Notes under the pieces: model-generated
Databases searched by the model: none
The model's input: the letters and a program-made list of their open reading frames with translations, nothing else
What the model was told of the DNA's origin: nothing
Source of the DNA: Paracyclopina nana
Taxonomy: Eukaryota > Arthropoda > Copepoda > Cyclopoida > Cyclopettidae
Reading direction: 5' to 3'
Assembly (NCBI GenBank): GCA_019096065.1
Contig: JAGUCH010000001.1
Span: forward strand, 2,418,001-2,482,000
DNA length: 64,000 bases
Part shown: positions 59,295 through 64,000 of the stretch, one piece after another
Numbering within the stretch: position 1 is the stretch's first letter
Layout: each line of letters opens with the position of its first letter
Program-made: the position numbers and the translations under genes

Positions 59295-61787
59295 TCAATC
59301 TTTCTTTCTGTCCTCTTGCTCATCAGAGCTGCTTTCTTCGTCCTCCTCGTCCTCCATCGGAATAATAACCTTTTCAACGTCGTTAGCTTTTTCAGAGCAT
59401 ATCTTGCACAAGAAGCTGTTGATGCTAGTTAAGTACATCATGATCCAAATTAAAATGGCCATCACTAGCAAATGTTAAACTAGTTAGGAGAAAATGTAGA
59501 ATGTTGCCTTGTGTACCTGCCACTGAAGGTAGTGTGGTGATTAAAAAGTATGGCTCTGGTTCTGAGAGTGGCACGGACAAATCGATGAATTCGTTTTTAG
59601 AATGCCTTAGTGACAACTCCTCCACTCGTCGGTGCAGCGTTTGGTTGAAGCCATTAAACACGACTGTAAGTAATTGATTAGATAATTTAAGAAATTATCA
59701 ATCAAAGTTGTTTTTACTTGGCCTGATTGTAGTTGTCTTAGTTAAGCATATTGGCCAAAAATATTCTTCTGGAATGCGAAAGTAGTCCTCATATTCACAT
59801 AAAACATTGAAGAATTCACTAGGTCCCTAAGATAACAAGTTTTATAAGTGTATCGCTCGTCACAATATTGGTCATTCATCCGGAGCTATATGCCATGAAT
59901 ACAAAATATCTGTCAAAGCGTGATTCGGGCGAAATTTGATGAAACAACGCAATTAAGAAGTATTTTAGCAAAAATGGATCGAGCATTATCCGTGACAAAG
60001 CTCAACTCATTTATAGCGAGCAATCAGTTAGACTCACCGAGTCAACTCCCAATGATGAGTCGATGCATTGGTATACACCAAACTGTCCAATTGGGATTGA
60101 ATTGGGGGATTTGGTAGCCATTAATCCAGTATATTCTGGAGGATCCGGAAGGCATTTTTTGCAGTCCTTCCTGCAAGACGGCCAATACTTGGGAGCCGTA
60201 TAAAGCGGTGACGATGATGCTATAGGCAGGCAAGTAACCGTGTATTGATCATCCCAGCCATTAAAGGTGTCGTTGTCAAAGCTGAGTTTCCAGCCAACAG
60301 GGCATCTGAAATTGACCAATTCACCTACACGAAGCTTGTCTTCTTCATTGTAATTAGAGGCTGTCCATATTTCAGGAGGCATTTCGTCTTTCATCTCTTT
60401 CAAGTCCGGACATTGAAGTGGGACTGCAAAATAAGTAGTAAATAGTAAGTTCAGCTAAAGATGTGGGGAAAGACGTTATTACGAGTTGCTATCGACTCAG
60501 GAACAATATTTTCTTTGAGATATTTGTCTGTTAACACCAATTCATCCCACAATTCAGCGTACGTCTCGTTCGTGATGAATGCAGAAAATTGAGCATACAA
60601 AACTGCTTCAATCTTCAACTCCTTGTCGCTGTTCGTCCAACTTTTCATGTTTGTGATGACGACGCTTTCAAAGCCAGCATTGACCATTTGATCGCTGCTC
60701 AACATTGATTTTCCCATCTGTTGGCAGTAAAAGCTTCAAATACTTGGATTTAGATATACATTGCTTAGCTGGTATTACCTTAATCTCCAAGTCCAACTTT
60801 TTGGTAAAAAATGCTGTGGTCAGTCTGCTTGTCGTTGAGTATTCTTGTAAGAAGGCTTCTTTTATGAATCGTACTGTCTGCTTTATAACAAACTCTAAAT
60901 GGGGAGCATAAATTTGATGCTCGTACTGTATCTACTAATATTACCAGCAGTGTCATCGGTTGTCATGTTTGAGTAGCATGTTTCAGCTCCCTCAATATCG
61001 GATGAATTGGTGACTCCGCACCTACGCCCATCCACCATGACACGCCTTCGATCAAGGACAAAGGTCCTTGCAGATTTCACTGCCTGGCATCTCTTGAGCA
61101 GCTTGTACTTGTCCGCAACATCCGACATGAAAAAGCATTCTGGTGACGCTACCATTTCTAAAGTGCAGGGATTGCTAGTTGTTGTGGTGATTTCATCCGT
61201 GGTAGTCGTTTCTCCTCCCACGCCTAAATAGAGAACCAACTTGATTGGCAGGCTTTCAAAAATACATATATGGAACTCTATTATCCTACTCCAAGCTATG
61301 GCTCCATTTGGGCAGATCAGGTTCAGGGTTCCTACATCGGAGACTTCAACTGTACTTGCAACACAATTTGTAGCTGTATTCTCGGCAATCAGTAGCACCA
61401 TCGATCCATCAGTAGCGAGCAACTTAAAGTCTCCAGTGTCCTACAATTTCAATCAGAGCCATTACTGGCAAAATTAGAAACTGTAGTCAAGCAGTAATAT
61501 ACGGATAAAATTGCAGAGGCCGCTGGGTCGTTGTTTGCAGAGCTCCACTTCACAGACCCATCTTGGCTGCTCGAAAGCTCCAATTTTCCATTAGAGCCAA
61601 TTAGTAGCTGGTATTGAGCATTATCTGATTCGAGATTGGTGAAAGCCGTGCCTAAATTGAAATCAATCGCAGATTAAATAGCAAAATATTGGCGATTCGG
61701 TGAAGTATCACCTGCAGATTGGCTAGATGCTCCTATGGCCACATGAATGTAGCAGGAGGCCAATACAAATATGGCTAAATGGACCAT
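59295..61787 (-). CDS. Type I membrane protein with bulb-lectin-like and sushi-like modules (paralogue A)
   Basis: Ten exons (minus: 61787-61712, 61651-61503, 61440-61290, 61223-60945, 60894-60779, 60717-60483, 60423-60038, 59826-59718, 59663-59517, 59464-59295) join to 1818 nt, 605 aa. Signal peptide at residues 1-19. Residues 30-125 show the bulb-lectin (B-lectin) pattern of repeated strands: LLIGSNGKLEL, VKWSSANND, ASAIL.DTGDFKLLATDGS and GTLNLICPNGAIAW. A Thr-rich linker and a Cys-containing region follow (ECFFMSDVADKYKLLKRC, GRRCGV). Residues 335-464 carry Cys pairs of complement-control (sushi) type (FRCPVGWKLSFDND, YWPSCRKDCKKC, YQCIDSSLG). A membrane segment near residues 550-566 precedes an acidic cytosolic tail of about 40 residues with a Cys pair. 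Ligand and function unknown. A possible TATA box lies at 61970-61961 on the minus strand. Confidence 0.75.
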
Positions 61788-62016
61788 TTTGGGCAAACTA
61801 AACGTAATCAGTGTTATTTGTACTTGTATGTAGCTATAGGAGGAAAAGGTTTCCAAGGCCACGGCAAAGCTGTTGCAAAAGTATTACAGGGCCTTTGCCA
61901 AGGCTACGCTCGTGTATTTGTGTGTATATATTGCAACACTTTCTAAATGCTAGATATACTCTTTATAAAAGGGCCATGCAACTTTATTTATTCCAAGTAA
62001 ACGTGATGTGGTCAAT

Positions 62017-64000
62017 TTACATTGTATTTATGTGAAATCTGTCTTCTTCCCTTTCCTCGCATATCTTGCATAAAGGGCTTTCGTTGCGAATGCCGCAAAG
62101 GACGCAAATGAGGAAAACTCCGAGCACTGTAATGATAAGAATGCGTTGGAAATGGAATTCGACTCTAATTTAAGCAATCATTCATTACCCGCCACAGTCG
62201 GAGCAACTATGGTTACATAGTAATTTTCCAGTACTGGTGCCTCTCTCATCCCCTTTCCTGTCCATGCATAAGCCTCGAGCCGGAACTCAACCCGATCCGT
62301 AAAAGCCTTCATCATGTTACGAAGGGCAATCGGTAGCACTGCAATACGATCATCACGCGTGAGGCATAGTTGTATTTTCAGCCTAATAAACAGAGCCGTC
62401 TTCATTTATTATATACCTGGGCTCACTGTGGTCGTTTTGGTCGTACATATTGGCCAGTCCCTCAGTTTCTTGGGCACGTTGTAATGGCCATCCTCATTGC
62501 ATTGCACTTTAAACTCCGCTGAGGATCCCTGAATAGAAAACTTTCGAAATAAGCAAGTGTATGATAAGTTAAGGTGTTTACAGCATCAACTCCAAGGGAT
62601 GTATCGATACAGCGATACTTTCCGGGCTGTCCGGAAGGAACAGTGTTCTCCGAGTCTACCCCGGTTAATCCAGTTTTGGCCAAAGGTACATATGGCAGCC
62701 TCCGCTTGCACGAGTTCCCGCACGAGGGCCAATCTGCAGTTTTGGGTGACTGAAATACAGACCTCGTTGTGCACAATATCGTATATTTGTCGTCGTAGGC
62801 ATTGTATCCGTCGTCATCTTTACTAAGCTTAGTGCCGCTAGGGCAAGCCCAATCAATTGTGGTGCCAACAACGAGCTCTTCATCTTCATCCGCCTTGGTT
62901 TCATTCCATATGGCTTGAGGAATTTGAAATTTCACTGATTTTGACAACGGTTCGCACTTTTCCGGATCTTGTGAAGGAAGAGCAAGTCGCTTATTACAAA
63001 AAAATCTTCTATGAAAAGAGTTCGTGATTTACCACTTGTGGTCGAGTTTGTCACTTGCCACATGCCAATTGATCCCACAGTGTTTACTGTTTTGGATAAT
63101 TTAGCCCATTCTTCCTCATAGTCAGCAGCACTGATAACATCCCCAAATTGAACAATGGCTTCAACGTAAACTCCGCCTTCGCTCGAGCTCTCCATGGACA
63201 TGATTGTTACAGCCTCGAAATCCGCACCCGTCATCACTGAGCTGCTCCAATACAATGCATTCCACTAAAATGATAGTACTTAGAAAAAATGAGAGTTTGA
63301 TAGGGAAAGCGCATGAATATTAACATTCTCTTCGATTTCCAATTTTCTAGCTTTGAATCGCTTCTTCCGAACATCCGCGTAGTCTTTGTAATAGTCCTCT
63401 TTAGGCATCCGGAGGCGATGCATGATCGTTGATGTCGGCTCTAGTGAGAAATATTATGCTCAAAAATAGCCCTTCGGTATGATAAATTAGAATACGAAAG
63501 TCCTAATTTTGGCTGTACCTAATTTGTCGTCACCATTGGAGAAGCAAATGGGGCTGTTCTCCACGTCTGTGGCATCTTCAACTCCGCACTTCCGATCGTT
63601 GACGCTAATAGCTCGTGCTCCAAAACCGAAGAAGAATTTGGGAGAGCGAATTTTCAAGCATCTCAGACCCAAGATCCTTTTCAAGGTTAAGTTGCTTGCG
63701 AACGACGACGAGCTTAGGTAGTGGCATGGCTCTGGTTCGGGTAATGGAATATCCTCTTGATATACCTCAACAGAATCCGCAACTAAAACACGCATGTTAT
63801 TCATCCGGTTGTGACCATTCGGATTCGCTATACTCACTCCAGGTTTTAGTCCCATCAGAGCATTTGGTGCTTAATTGACCAGTGTCCGTCAACTCCAAAA
63901 TTGAGGCCTTACATGTGGCGTTAGGGTTATTCGGGGCTGCTGTCCAAATAACGTCGGTGACGTTTTTGTCACCATATAGAATGAGCTCCCCTTCATTCTA
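62017..64000 (-). CDS. Bulb-lectin/sushi-like membrane protein (paralogue B), 5-prime end outside the window
   Basis: Exons in the window (minus): 64000-63838 (partial), 63782-63519, 63440-63325, 63264-63033, 62967-62582, 62528-62417, 62338-62189 and 62126-62017. All are in frame to the stop at 62017. Content follows paralogue A in order: the end of the bulb-lectin region (GTKTW), a Cys region (GLRCLKI...RKCGV...ICFSNGDD), a conserved 116-nt exon, the sushi-like exon (WACPSGTKLSKDDD, DWPSCGNSCKRRLP, YRCIDTSLGVDA), WPICTTKTTT, a membrane segment (VTIVAPTVAGVLGVFLICVLC) and a short tail (CKICEEREED). Intron phases are the same, and two exons (116 and 386 nt) have identical lengths in both copies, so this is a tandem duplication. 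The donor after 63325 is GTTAAT, weaker than usual. The start lies beyond base 64000. Confidence 0.78.

Noticed and set aside
61961..61970. TATAAAAG on the plus strand as a promoter for a plus-strand gene
   Set aside because: No plus-strand gene follows; the site reads TTTTATAAAG on the minus strand and more plausibly serves paralogue A.

Overview
This is a eukaryotic (animal) window. Genes have many short GT-AG introns, often 50-90 bp, with consistent reading phase across junctions. Domain content points to an arthropod, and I lean towards a small-genome crustacean such as a copepod. Reasons: a bedraggled-type SLC6 transporter, a Spondin+TSP1 protein of the M-spondin type, and a small secreted protein with a Cys pattern I associate with arthropods. 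The species assignment is inference. I rebuilt genes by joining exons by hand; every model keeps frame across all junctions. I saw no tRNA, rRNA or CRISPR array.

Left part (1-28 kb). A minus-strand gene for an unrecognised acidic/basic 408-aa protein (364-3705) is followed by a 3 kb gap. Then comes a spondin-2/M-spondin-like gene (6793-12157), whose 3.6 kb first intron holds an intronless antisense gene, possibly shugoshin-like. Next on the plus strand are an SLC6-family transporter (14754-19497), a secreted Cys-repeat/mucin protein (19587-23955) and a type II membrane protein with five LNR (Notch-type) repeats (24161-25677). A convergent LNR+kelch membrane protein (25727-27399, minus) and a small RING protein (27600-27998) close this part.

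Repeat block (28.3-38.3 kb). A 1.1 kb inverted-repeat element with a likely 8-bp target duplication lies at 28295-29399. An 8.7 kb foldback-like element (29606-38281) follows. It has matching termini, two inverted arms of ~169-bp repeats, and a core of about 22 copies of a 243-bp satellite with higher-order structure. A 222-bp Harbinger-type MITE is inserted in it. The element ends 35 bp before an intronless cytochrome P450 (38317-39903).

Middle (38-52 kb). A FAM193 gene (39968-45398, minus) lies head to head with a TACC gene (46532-47780). A 3 kb gap with little recognisable follows, then a small secreted protein gene with a clear TATA box (51397-52200).

Right part (52.8-64 kb), all minus strand: an SH2 adapter resembling SLP-76/BLNK, a 1164-aa multipass protein with extracellular LDL-receptor A repeats and a tentative XK-like core, and two tandem paralogous type I membrane proteins with bulb-lectin-like and sushi-like modules. 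The second paralogue runs off the end of the window. Several genes encode Cys-rich cell-surface or secreted proteins (spondin, LNR, kelch, LDLa, lectin, mucin), and the adapter is of a kind that acts below immune-type receptors. A shared role in surface recognition is possible but not shown by the sequence.
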